Shown piece by piece: positions 1-12,079 of a stretch of DNA of 64,000 nucleotides (its first letter is position 1; the number at the start of each line of letters is the position of its first letter). The position numbers and the translations under genes are program-made. This DNA is from Trichinella spiralis (taxonomy: Eukaryota; Nematoda; Enoplea; Trichinellida; Trichinellidae), in NCBI GenBank assembly GCA_000181795.3, contig CM012955.1, positions 9,317,228 through 9,381,227 on the forward strand. Direction: 5' to 3'. Under the pieces are notes generated by a model. That model saw only the letters and a program-made list of their open reading frames with translations. It was not told where the DNA came from and made no database searches.

Positions 1-1
1 G

Positions 2-560
2 AAATTTTCTGAAACTTCCAGAAATACGATTTTCTCTGAAAATGGAATTCATCGATTGGCGACAATTACAGGAGCACTAGATATTTATTTCGGCTGTTCC
101 ACATGCGTAGTTCTCGAGACATATCCTAAAAAGTGGATGGATTTCCTACGTATGAAAATAGGCAATATGCCAATTTTAGAAGAAATTTATTCCATTTCTA
201 TTCATCCATTTAAACTACAAGAGTATCATTGTCGATCCGGATGCGTAGTTCTTGAAATATTTTCAAAATAGCAGAAAGCTTAAATAGTATCAAGAATATC
301 TGTATATAAAGAAAAGAAAATGTACAAAAATCCCAAATATGCTTCATGAAAGGACATTTAGATTAATCATGAAACTACCGAATGTTCAGTCACTTCACGC
401 CACTAGAATACAATTACTTCAAATGTTACTAAAGGAGGGCACGCTATCTGACGTCAATATGATAAATAAGGACTAGCATAGGCTTCTGACTTGGTTTGAA
501 GAAGGGTGTTTGGAATATTTGAAAAACAACCCTCACGTAAAATTATTCCATTTAGCATAA
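2..560 (+). other. Possible degraded coding remnants at left edge
   Basis: A frame is open from base 2 to a stop at 269-271 (89 codons) and could be the last exon of a gene that begins outside the window. Its protein carries the phrase CVVLE twice, about 50 residues apart. A second segment, ATG at 369 to a stop near 560, reads as plausible protein in one frame (for example LLTWFEEGCLEYLKNNP) but has an in-frame TAG in the middle. I recognise no family. The two segments are in different frames with no obvious splice between them, so a decayed gene or chance open frames are both possible. Confidence 0.22.
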
Positions 561-3264
561 CTGAACCCAAAAAATGTAAATGAAATGGAAATCCATATCA
601 AAGATTAAAATATTCTCCACGTGTTTCTTTTACAATACATTAGTCTCAGTACAGAGAATTTTATGTGAAATACATAAACAAATGCTAGTAAACTTGAAGG
701 TTCAATACTTTATTAACATCATACTTATTTTTCTAGCTTTACGCTATTTTTTGTTGAAAATATTAAACAGATTCAGTTAAATTTTCAGGCAATTGTAACA
801 TATCTCGCAACAACGCAACAAACCTAAATGGACGTTTTCCTGTCGCTGATGTCCAGCTATTCATCGTGCTGATAGCAAGCTACTTTAAAGGAATAAAAAT
901 AAAATAAATAAATTCTGCTTCATTCTGCATTCCAGAGAAAACGCTAAACAGCGCGGTCATTGCACATCAGCAAGTTGCGTTTACTACAAACAAACAATGA
1001 ACTCAACTACAACGTGCAAAGAAAGCATTACGAAATAAATTTGCATAACGTTCACTTCTACTGATAGCGTAGAGCAACGTCAATTGGGTGAAGGCAAGCT
1101 TGAGTACTGAAATTTATGAAAAATGAATAAAATTAAATGAAGTAGCAATGTATGAATTATTAAACATATGAAGATTGAAACGATTTTCAAAATTTGATCA
1201 AAAAATAGAAAGGTGCAAAAACATCAAAAATTGAAAAGGAAGCTAAAATTGTGAAAATTGAGATTACGAAAATGTTTTTCATCTCCATGTGGGAAGCAGG
1301 AACACCAGTATAGTAAGCACAGTGAAATACTGAACACTATCCAATACTGAATTTTGACAACGACTGTCATTTACTGAAATAATAATCTATGGTATGTACA
1401 GCTGAAAGCAAATAGTTCAGTTAGTGAAGCAGTCAAGTTGATTTTAGTCACTTTCCTTAGAATTTCAATGTAGATAACAAGCCAGAAATTCTCTGAACCA
1501 CACATCAAGCATTTATTGAATTGCAATGTATGCTAAACTACTGAATAACATTAGTAAAGAAGTAAATAAATTGTACATCAATAATTACTTTTATATTAAA
1601 ATAAAACGGTCGAAAAAATGATTTGACTAAAAGTGAGCAAGTTCGACACTTTTACGCAAACATTTCACAGGTCCATGACAGTGCTCATCTTACACAGTTG
1701 TGAGAAATAAAGCTAGCAAAATCTGATTGCAAAAGATATTTATCTGCAACAACACCAATTCCTCTTGAATCATATCCAAGTGGGTAATTGAATTTCTGAT
1801 TACCACAGGGACGACTGTGGCTCAGATTTCAATACCCAATAAATACCCTATATGCTTGCTTCAGACTGCTTGAGAAACAAATATAAATTGTTAATTAATA
1901 TAAGTATAGATATATTTATAGAGTTAGGAGATGAATTCCATGACCTTATGATTCTTCTCAAAGAGTCTTCTGCAAGCAAGAATTCACTTTTACTGCAGAT
2001 GATGCGCGTAAACGATCTAATCAAATTCTGATTAGCAACTATTATTAATGCTGATTTGAATCGAAGCGATTTCTCACAGAACAGAAGCGAAGAGTCGAAT
2101 AGACTTTTCTTCTAGCAGCAACAAGCTAACGAACACGGAACAATCTCTATTGTATACAACAAGCACAAAAGTGAAGCATCTAGTTGAGCCAACGCGAAAC
2201 CGCATTTTGCTCTCCTGCTTATCGCAGCTGCATTTATAACGCGCCCAGATGTAGTTTTGTTTCTTATTCATTCTGATCTGATATTCCGCTGGTTTAGTCA
2301 ATTTTAGCTCACGCAACATGAGCATAACGTTGCACGTGATTCTCCACTGAGCCGGCGTTAAATAATTTCGCTCACGCAAATTGTGATTTCTTGCTAGTGG
2401 ATTTTCAAATAGATTCAGTTTTTGAAATAAAATTTCAAGAGATAGATATATGTGTGTTTTGAATGCATAAATGTATAAACTAAAAGAAAAAGAAAAAGTA
2501 TCATCATAGTTCATAAAATTAGCATGTTACAAAATACTTTTATATAGAAATCAAAGAGGTATTTCCCCAATTGAAGCTGATCATTAAAAGCACGCAGCGA
2601 CTTAATATTTTGGTAGAATTTCCTTTTAATGGACAATGCTTTGTCAGAAGTGCTTCGTTGCAGTTCATATTCCAGTCATGTGTAACTGTTTCTCAAAAAA
2701 ATATTTCCAGCATTAGTATAAATCATTGATTCATTGACGTATTGAAAATTAAATGTAAAATCATTGAAAAAATCTTCAATGGCATTGAACTGGAATTTGC
2801 ATATATGTCAGAGAAATAACAAATAAAATAAAGATGTGTACTGAAATTGTGCAATAGCAGAAATAAAATGCTTTGAATTTGAAAATATCCATCGTCCATA
2901 AAACATCCATAAAATGAAATAAAAATAAATGTTCAAAACCAACACTTTGAGCAATTTAGTTGTGCAATTTATTGTGAGAAAATAATATTAACTAATTGAT
3001 TAATGCCGAAAGAAAGCACATTGTCTGGAAAATGCCTGAAACATTGATTACCGGACAAAAGTCATTTACTATATTATACAATACATGGTGAATATATTAT
3101 TGCAGAAAAGCACGAAAACTAATGACTGTAATTTTGCTTGTACAAATAATGAGTTAAAGAATATTTGAAACATAAAAATAGGAAAAAACTGAAGTTTATT
3201 GTTAATGAATGTGATGAAATAATTGACAATAAATGTCTAGTGATAAGAGGAAAAAGCGAAGCAG
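561..3264. other. Gene-poor stretch, no supported gene
   Basis: AT-rich sequence without a convincing gene. The only notable open frame is on the minus strand (about 2514-2074). Its middle, around LTPAQWRITCNVMLMLRELK, faintly recalls the C-terminal part of hAT-type transposases, but no catalytic motif or terminal repeat is visible. I do not call a gene. Confidence 0.5.
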
Positions 3265-5627
3265 CTAGAAAAAATTCTTATTTAAGCTATTTTGAAGTCG
3301 TTCTGCATAACTGCGGGTAATGGATGGGACATTAGCCATTGTGTCCAACGCGGACTCGCCCTGGGCCCAACTTTGCATCTCAAGATCAACTTTGTTAACA
3401 GTTGCAGGAGCTGAGTTTGCTTCAGGCGATAAAGTTTCAGTCACGACTGGTAATGCATCCGATGCAGGAGATTCCATCGGTGGTGGAGATACCGGTGGTG
3501 GCATGGACACCGTAATATGGCATTGCGGAGCCGCTAACGTTGGAATAGATTGTTGCTGCGTATACACGTATGTTGCGTATGTTGCGGAATAGGTTCGCGA
3601 ACAATCAGTCTCAGATTGTAGCATCTCTGGAGGGGGTGGATTTTCGTCTTCGCTTTCATTCTTGTTACCACACCACGAACAAATTAACAGCAAACCAACC
3701 GTTCCTGCCAAAGTAATCACCACAGCAAAAATTTGAACTGACAAAGAGCCGGTTGTATTTAAATTATAAAGTATATCCATTTCTGAAAGAGAATAATAAT
3801 TTTTTCTCTTGTAAAAATGATCATTGAATTATTTATTTACTTATTGGAGCACTTATCAGGTAGGTGTATCTGCAACGAAGAAAAACTGTTTACACTGATT
3901 TGAACACCAATGCTGACTGACAATATGTTCAAAGGGATTGATGATCTCTTTAAACAACACCTTTAAACTACTTTGAAACGCACAATTTTAGTTTAAATTA
4001 AAGAATTGAAGGTGAACAATATAGTGGTATTGAATTCTGCTTCTGCATGCTATAAAATTACATAAATTAAGAAAATAAATTATGATGTGATTCTCTCTGG
4101 TGAAAATGTTCACTGGTTATACAAATTTGTAAATAGGCATTCTAATAATTACCAGAATTGTACAACTTAATTATATCAGGCAGTGTGAGAACATTTATTT
4201 CATTATACAAAAAGGTTGTTTTCCTAAAATAAACATTGTAATATGAAAAGCAAGACAATCTAACAGAAATCAGTAGCAATATTTACGGCGTCTAATCCAA
4301 ATTTCGGTCACCCCTAACAAAATGTTGAATAATGAATCGATTGCGCAAAGATTTCATAACTTAACAACAGAATAATGTTAATACTTGCCAACGTTTTCCT
4401 AAACAACATATGCATATCAAAGAATTTGGTCAACCTTCCTTGGAAACATAGAACAGATATCACAATATTCCATTCTTTTCGAAAATGTCTTCATTCTTCT
4501 TGTTTTTCTGATCAACAATAGCAGAAAAGCTGACAATATAATAATTTTAAAATTCCAAATTATTTTCAGGAATAATTTGCAATTTTAATTTACTTATTTC
4601 AAACAATTATTAATTTCTGTGCAAGTATAAAGAGAAATGAAGAAAATTATTTTTTTCCAGTGAATAAAGTTGTAATAAACATAATCAAATGAAGTCAATT
4701 TTCAGTAAAATTTATACGTTTTAGGTTCTTTCCTATAAGTACAAAAAATGGCAAATTGAAGATGCATGCAAAAATCAACGCGTTTTATACCGATCTTCTA
4801 GGCATTGAACGAAACAGTATGAAACAATGCTGACTACCAATGGTAACAAAGCGCTCGGAAGGAACGCAAGCCATTTGTATAGAAATACCGTCGGATTACC
4901 TGTAAAATATTATTTTCCGTACAAGCGGAAACAAAAATATTATAAGCTTATTTACTATAAGAGCAATGGAGTCCACTGTATCCTGGCTCACAAACGCACT
5001 TCATAAAAGTGTAATTAAATTTCTCTTTTTCTATTACACAATTGCCATAACCACAAAATCTTTTGGATTTCGCATCTTTTGCATGACAATGAAGAACTTC
5101 TGCTGGTAATAAAGAATGTATTGAAAATAAGTATGATTCTCACTTACCAACATCGAAATCTTTATCAATAACTAACTGTAGTTCATTGCTAATAATTCGA
5201 CATCTGTAGCCGATTCTATTTTCAATTCGTTTCAAACTTCTTATAGACAGTCCGTGCTCACTTTTCGCATAGTTCCTATTAATAAATTACATAACAAAAC
5301 AATATAATTTCCTGCAATATCTTTAGTGAAAAGTTGCAAAATGACAAACCAGAAAATTTGATTTTCATGGAATACAACTTTCTCTAATCCATATGCATTT
5401 CTTTCATACCATTCTGTATTAGCAGATAAATTGCTGATGCCTATTTGAAATAAATATAATATTTCAGTGGCAGAGCAGTCAAGAAACAAAGATCTTCCGG
5501 CGAAATTTGTCATCTTCTCTTTTCCTATATGACGTCTAATGTACCTCTTTCCATTTATATTTAGCGTGTTGCAGGTCACTGAACACGCCAAACATAAAAG
5601 TAAATTTAGGAAAAATATCAGACCCAT
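3265..5627 (-). CDS. Ig + EGF single-pass membrane protein, neuregulin/ErbB-ligand-like
   Basis: Proposed exons on the minus strand are 5627-5350, 5275-5148, 5102-4956 and 3782-3265. All phases match and give 356 residues. Residues 1-19 are a signal peptide. About 45-130 form one Ig-like domain (Cys51, Trp73, Cys118 in GYRC). Residues 141-182 are one EGF module with spacing C-x10-C-x4-C-x13-C-x-C-x8-C; the x13 and x8 gaps are those of ErbB-receptor ligands, though the first gap is longer than their usual 7. A transmembrane helix lies at about 200-219, followed by a proline-rich cytoplasmic tail. Ig-EGF-TM is the layout of neuregulins; nematodes use the EGF ligand LIN-3 for LET-23. Receptor binding is inference. 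A short alternative 3' exon exists at 4899-4775. The EGF exon donor (ATA/GTAAAT) is weak. The 3782-3265 exon could instead be a separate small membrane protein starting at its own ATG (3780). Confidence 0.7.
4775..4899 (-). other. Alternative last exon of the Ig-EGF gene
   Basis: After the EGF exon (ending at 4956) a good acceptor (TATTTTACAG) opens a frame that joins in phase. It encodes a hydrophobic helix (about WLAFLPSALLPLVVSIVSYC) and stops after EDRYKTR. This would make a 225-residue membrane-anchored form with an eight-residue tail. The same donor also joins in phase to the acceptor before 3782, which gives the long-tailed form. Which end is used, or whether both are, cannot be told from sequence. 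Confidence 0.55.
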
Positions 5628-6117
5628 GTCTGTCTTCGGCAAATGCAAAGAGTTCACAACAGCAACAGTGTAAGGGTAAACTCGGGGAACAGTTGAAATA
5701 AAACAGCTGCGACCACAAAGTTTACAACTTTTGCATTGTTTAAAAAGAACTTTAAAATACAATGCTTTAATGTTTCTACTGTTAAAAATCATCGAATGAA
5801 AACTTTTCAATTATATGGTAATGTAACTTCCATAATTGCAACAAACAAGAACAGAAGTGCAGATAAATTGAAAAAAAATTATTATAAATGCAATGTTTTG
5901 GAAATTTCTTGTTTTTTACAATAGTGACCTGACCATGATATTATGACAAAATCCCAATTTCCTGATTTATTTTCCTTAGCGATCGTATCTTGGCTAATGG
6001 GCAACAATTTATCGCATCCGAAGTGGGTGCGCACTTTTTTTCTAATTATATCTCATTTGATTGAAACAAATAGTGAATGAAATTGGGATAGTAAACTGAA
6101 ATTATATTTGTTTCAAA

Positions 6118-6246
6118 GAAGTGTTTTCTACAAGGAAGAGCATCATCGATGAGCTTCGCCAACACCACCTGCGCTTCTTGAAACTTCATATCCGTCAAGA
6201 ACGTAAGCTAAATGAACATATCGTCTGCGTACAAGAAAAGTTGCAT
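6118..6246 (-). mobile_element. Reverse-transcriptase fragment, decayed
   Basis: Read on the minus strand, one frame gives MQLFLYADDMFI, then a stop, then about 40 more residues (FQEAQVVLAKLIDDA). LYADD with hydrophobic flanks is the catalytic motif of retroelement reverse transcriptases. No other RT blocks, endonuclease or poly(A) tail could be found, so this is at most a short relic. A chance match cannot be excluded. Confidence 0.28.
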
Positions 6247-6494
6247 AGCTCAAAACGTGGAATATTACTGAAAATTCTAGGAAAGAATATCAACAGTGTA
6301 AACAATAATGAGAAATAGCGCAAAGCAGTCAATATAGTTCAACTGAATTATTTTATAATTAATTTGATGCAATCTCGACTGAGTGATGACACTCCTTTGA
6401 AAAATTTATTCATTTAAATGAACAAAATTTTCTTGACACCTGATTCAAGATTTGACAGAATATGAGTTTTCTGCTTTTTACATTGTCATTCATC

Positions 6495-9400
6495 TTAGGG
6501 TTTTGTTTTCTTAGCAGTATCTGTGATACTTTTGCCACGGACGAATGGCCCGCGATTTTGCTTGAAAAACAGACGCGATCTTGCTGCCATGTCCTGAAGA
6601 AAATAAATCAAATGAAATAAAACTAAATGCATAAAAAACATCAAAACAATTGCAGTTACAGCAGATTGTGATGCGCTGACCGTGCCTCTTGCTTCAGTGG
6701 AATCTCCTCCTGTGGAGGAACCACCTAGATGAAATATACATCATGTACAGGCATGAAATGTTCAGTTATATAAAAAAGAATTTACCTCTAAAACACCTCA
6801 TAACCGAATTAGAGTAATCATAGGGCTTATAAAACGCTTTCAAAGTTTCATTTGGCTTCTCAGTGGATAAACTGCTGCTGTTATGTTGTGTGTCCGTCAT
6901 TTTATTAGGTTCCTGTGCTTTTCCACCTGAATATGCAGGGCCAGCAGACTGTATTTTTATCACTTCGTCACAAACTTCAGATTTCTATTGAACATTAAGC
7001 AACCAACTAAAAATAAAATAATAACAAATACAAATAATATTGCTAACCTCTTCAGCGGCCTTCCGTTGCTCATCATTGTAACCAACATCCCACACAATTC
7101 TTGCCGGTTCAGGTTTGTTGACATCTCGAATCTCTTTCGTCAAACAATACTTTTCAAAAATTGCAAAATCATCCAATAACAACAACTCCGCCCTTTCGTC
7201 CTTTTCTGTGCCACTTTTAGCAGAATCACTTAACAACATATTAATCAATACACACAGCAAATATTACTCTCACACATGGCATACCATTGGGAAGTTAAGA
7301 GAACGTGATGAAATGTTTCACCTGAAGATGCTTTAAACGATTCTGAGATGGGCATCGACTGCTTCACTGTTTCATCCACTGGCTTGTCAAATATTTGTGA
7401 CAAAGGGAGTTCCTTCTTATTCTCATCAATATAAATATCATGCGGTCGTCGACGGGCAACTGACGAGCGTTCCACTGCCACAGTTTCCGCTTTCGGTGGT
7501 TTCTACAAAAAAAGAACAGACAGTGAATATATAACAATTTACCAACAATGAAATGTACGTAAAATAAATATAACCATAGTAAATAAATCGAGGCACCAGG
7601 CATCACAAATAATTTTCTGAATTTCCTGCAAGTGCGGCATAAGAGCTCCCGTAATTGGCTTGCAGGCGTTTTCCAACAGTTGCATATCTCGTGGCAATTT
7701 TGCAGCCAAATTTCGCAGAGTCTCATTTCTCATTATGTAATAAACCGATTCGTCAGTAATGCGAGCAACTCCATCTCGCCAATAGTACAACATCCTCAGA
7801 GCGTACTTTTGTCGATTATCCAAATTGAACGGAAATTTCGATTCCAATTTTCTCAATTCAAACTCGTTCGGGAATTTTTTCTTGTAAACCTACAACAACA
7901 AATAGAACAAAAAAGATAAGCATCTTAAATAGTGGAAAAATAAATCATCTACTTACTTGCAAACAGGTGTCACTGCTGCGTTTAAGCACGATCATCATCA
8001 GATCGTTGTATTCATTTCCACGGTTCAGCAATTGGTTGCGCAGCACATCCCAACAATAAAGCAAATAATGTGAATCTGAACGTGCGTATGCCAGCATTTT
8101 AGAACCAAGTGGACTTAAATAATAATAATAATAATAATAATAATTTTCATATTATTGAAAAGAAAAAAAATAGATATATATTTAATAATATATATTCGAG
8201 TACCGAATGCGCCAGTCCGCAGTTTGGTAAGATTTGTCCAAATTCACGCCAACCAATTCCTTCACTAAGAACTTTAAACTTCGCTGTGGCATTTCCAACA
8301 CTTCCATTGCGTGATAAGTGTCGAACAAGTTGACAACATAAATTCCGAAATCGCGCTGCAGCCACTGTATATCTTGTGAAGAACCGTGCATAACTTTCAC
8401 AATATTTGGATCAACGAAGGGTTCGTTCAAAATGTACATTTCATGCCAAATTGGAAACGGATCGACTATATAATCCGTATCTCGAGTGCTGATCTGCAGC
8501 AAACATGTCAATCCATAATATGACCGATAAGAGTTGTGCTAAAATGTGCATAGCATTGAAAAGAGTAGAATTATTGATGGACCTGCAATGAATAAACAAG
8601 ATGAAAATTTCCCGCTCACCTCCAAATCGACCGCAAATGCTTGCTGAGAATTTAAGTCATTGACAAGCGACTGCAAAAATTTTTTCGTCCTGACAAAAAC
8701 TAATTTACAGGCATTCAATGGCATAATTGGATGTTGGGGTTCTTTGATAGACAGCATGAGTGAATTCGGCTCGCACGTGATAATTTCATAATAATACGGG
8801 TGTGCTGGTTCAGAAGAATATTCCATCCCAGCATTGTCGGCATGCTGCTGCAGCCCCTGGATAAACAATTTTACACTCGACAACTTCTCAGGAGAGATCT
8901 CGTGGTGCTTTATACGAAGTTTAGATTTAAATGGATTCAATGAATTGTCAATTTGGTCTCGAAATTTCAACTGCGGTTTCGGAATAAAGCGACGCTTATT
9001 ATGGAAATGCATCTCATCCGAAAAATTTTCCACTAAAAAGTTTTCATTATAATTAATTACACCCGCTGACAGAAAATTTTTTTTCAAACTGCGATTCAAT
9101 TTTACAATCCAATAAAAGTAAGTAAAAATCAAAAACCTGCTCGCTCCGTTTCAACAGCTTCCTTCGATGGTGCGCTGATACAATTCCAACTAGCAGTAGC
9201 TACTTCAATTGCATTGCGTTCAATCCGCAAATCTTGTAAATATTCTCCTGAAGTACCCCGTACCTCATCGAAAGATGATGTCTAAATACAAAAAAATATT
9301 CTAAATTTGACAAAAAATTACTAATCAATCAATTAACAATTCTCTCATCCAGAATGTCGTTGATTTTGGCAATTTCATTCATCATCATGGTGTGATGTGC

Positions 9401-9793
9401 TCCATTTGGAATTTTAGGAAAAGTTTCACTGATATAAGTTATTGCCTCATTCAATCTACAAAAATATGACCAAATCAAATTGTAAAAATTTCTAACAAAA
9501 AATAAAGCATTTTTTACAGGTCAAGCAACTGCGTCGAGGCTTTCACAAGTAACATTCTCAAATTGCCTGTCAACAAATGCTGATCGCCTACCCGAAACGG
9601 ACTGCATTTCTTCAATAAATTCGCTACTGTCACACGTAATTGCTGCAAAAGTCACTCGCACCAATCAATTCATCCATCACACAATGCTTGCAAAATGAAT
9701 TTATACCTCTACTATACTTTCATCCTCTTCCAAGTCACTTAAAGACTGATCATCATCCTCCTTGTCAACATTCATCTTTTCACCAAATGCCAT
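6495..9793 (-). CDS. EXOSC10: Exosome 3'-5' exoribonuclease RRP6/EXOSC10
   Basis: Thirteen exons on the minus strand with matching phases: 9793-9707, 9642-9518, 9455-9338, 9281-9137, 9065-8620, 8538-8204, 8113-7957, 7889-7575, 7502-7322, 7205-7048, 6984-6786, 6724-6660, 6593-6495; 809 residues. The N-terminal part (about 30-110) fits the PMC2NT region that binds the RRP47/C1D partner. The DEDD-Y nuclease core shows D305-x-E307, Asp363 in SSQDIQW and Y428-x3-D432. An HRDC domain follows at about 495-570. The C-terminal third is low-complexity and ends in a basic tail. The enzyme trims and degrades nuclear RNAs as part of the exosome. A splice acceptor lies one base before the ATG, suggesting SL trans-splicing. 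The acceptor of exon 10 was chosen by phase and is the least certain site. Confidence 0.95.
8118..8144 (+). repeat. (AAT)n microsatellite in EXOSC10 intron 6
   Basis: About nine AAT units sit just inside the acceptor side of the intron before exon 7. On the transcribed strand this makes a T-rich tract next to the splice acceptor. Confidence 0.9.
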
Positions 9794-10131
9794 GCTTAAA
9801 TAAAAAATGTGAAACGAATTGCCAATCACTTGCAAAAAATATTCATTTCGCTGAACAACGTAGAACAAATTGTTATGCAAAACCAACGACTGTTTGAACA
9901 ATTTTAATATAAACAACTGCAAACACAGATCTGTTTGCATTCAATTTAACAAATTTTCTTCTTCACCGACTTGTTGACAAGCGGCAGCTTATTTATAAAC
10001 CGCGCGCATGAAAATGCTAAAAATAAATTTAACATTTTGAAATTACATGCATACTGTAATTATAAAATGACCAATCAACTCACATTTCGTCGATGGAAAA
10101 TGTCGACTGTTCCAAAGTGGAAACAAAATTC

Positions 10132-12079
10132 TCAGATAAGTACTTTAGTTGATGAATAATTCAAATATATAACTGATCCAACAAGATTCAACATAGCAGC
10201 CAAAATGAACACCGGTCCCCAACGTCCACTGGATTGCATAACAAAATCAGCAGTCAACGGGCCCACAACAAGACCTGGCAGTGTTGCCTAAATCTTCGTC
10301 TTTCAAACAAACAAATGGGATATGCAAATTAAAATAAGATTAAAACAACATTCTGAAGAACTTTTAAAAGATTATGATACAGTTAAATACATATATTTAT
10401 TTATTTATTTACTAAAGTGTTTGATATCGCAAAGGAGACGCCTGCGTATGTCCTGCACAAGTCAGCGTGACTGCTTAAATGACCAGCGCTATTGAAAGCC
10501 AAAAATCCCATGCACAACGAAACTACTCTAAAAGTAAATCATTAAAAAGTATTAAAAAATTTATTTTTGTTCTTTGTAAACTTCACTCACAACAAAGACA
10601 AACCAACATGATCAAGAACTGAAAAACAGATCAGAAAAACTGCTGGTACAGCTAATCCAATCACAGTGCACAACTGCCGAACCCTAACCACTCGTAATTT
10701 ACGCTTATTGATCAACCAATCTGCAACAGGTCCAACCCCTAACAAAATAAATTAAAAAAAAGAAAATTTTTTTTAAAGTCTTTTTCTTTACAAATTTTTT
10801 AAATAATCAACTAAAACAAATAACACAAGCGTTAAAGCAAAATCTACCAGCGAGAAGAAAAAGATTACTGTAACTAAGAAAAACTAAGCTTGATAACGTG
10901 ATCAGAAATAAAAAGAAATGCTTGCCAATTCCAAAAATGCTGTTAAACGCATATGGTAAACAAGTGAAACTGAGTATTGAATTGTCTGCATTGAAAGCCA
11001 TACGTAAGTACACCGGAAGCCAATGCATTATTATGTATGATGTCCAGTTCATGCAAAAATGTGCGACGTACACGCAGAGCAACTGCGAAGAACAGAAAAA
11101 TATTCGCCAACTTTTCATAAGATTAAAACTCTAATTAACAAAAAATGTGTTTCAAAAATTATAATATTTTGCATGCATCTTCTTATTACTTTCAACACGT
11201 GACTGGTCTGTTCGAACGGCAGAATCGGAGCGTAGCGCAAGAAACGCCACCATGCAATGCACCATACAATTCCTACCATTCCGAACAAATAAAATGGCCA
11301 TCTCCAATGCAAATGTGGACAACACTTAACAAGGGATTTAAAATGAAGAGAATATTATTACGTCAAATTTGTTAATACCACTAAAGCCATAGTTTGACCA
11401 ATAGAAGCGAACGATGACAAATAGCTGAAAGCAGTAGATCGTTTTTCTGATGGAACATCTTCAGCAAACAATTTGTAAATTGTCGGCAATCCTTAATTAA
11501 AAAAACAATTTCGAATAAATAAAAACAAACTATCACCATCAATACAAAAATCATTCAGCTTAACATTCCTGAAAATCTCCTTAATTAATTTCCATTATCT
11601 TACAGATGGCATGTTTAAATAATATCGCTTTTCATTTTTAAATTAAACAAAAAAATTAATTACATAAATATATTTACCTAAACCTTCGCCTAAACCCAGA
11701 AGCAGTCGGCTAAACATTAACAATGGAAAAGATGACGCTACGTATGGCGTAACGAGCATACTGATTGACCATAACAAAACAACGAAACCTAAAAGCCCAT
11801 AACTATTCCACTGTGCTCCAATGCAGCTACTCAAGATCTAAATCACTTAATTCAAATAAAACACACTTATGGATCATTTCAACCAACCTGACTGCCAATA
11901 TAACCGGCTGAGAAAGCGCTGAGAACCCATCCTTGTTGATAAATTCCATATTTCATTTCTTCAGCCAGTTCCACGATGGCAATTGGCATAATAATACGGT
12001 CAACAGCATTGATGAAATTTGCAATACAGCACATATAAACAAGGTTTGAGGGAAAACTAAACTTAAGAGACCAAACCAT
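10132..12079 (-). CDS. MFS anion/organic solute transporter, SLC17-like
   Basis: Eight exons: 12079-11888, 11837-11678, 11491-11379, 11324-11190, 11130-10926, 10738-10591, 10527-10413, 10287-10132; phases match, 407 residues. The protein is almost wholly hydrophobic with about 12 membrane spans. The middle (WRWPFYLFGMVGIVWCIAWW) and the charged segment AEDVPSEKR are typical of the SLC17 / plant anion-transporter group, which moves phosphate, glutamate, sialic acid or nucleotides across vesicle or plasma membranes. The substrate cannot be inferred. Two oddities: intron 5 uses a GC donor (TTG/GCAAGC), and the loop between spans 2 and 3 lacks the basic MFS signature. An acceptor lies three bases before the ATG. 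The gene ends 338 bp before the EXOSC10 start on the same strand. Confidence 0.85.

Noticed and set aside
5241-5810. Continuous minus-strand frame through the first intron of the Ig-EGF gene
   Set aside because: It reads through a GT...TTAATAG intron; splicing instead restores the second Ig cysteine (GYRC) and the phase of the EGF exon. Residues before the ATG at 5627 lack a start or signal peptide.
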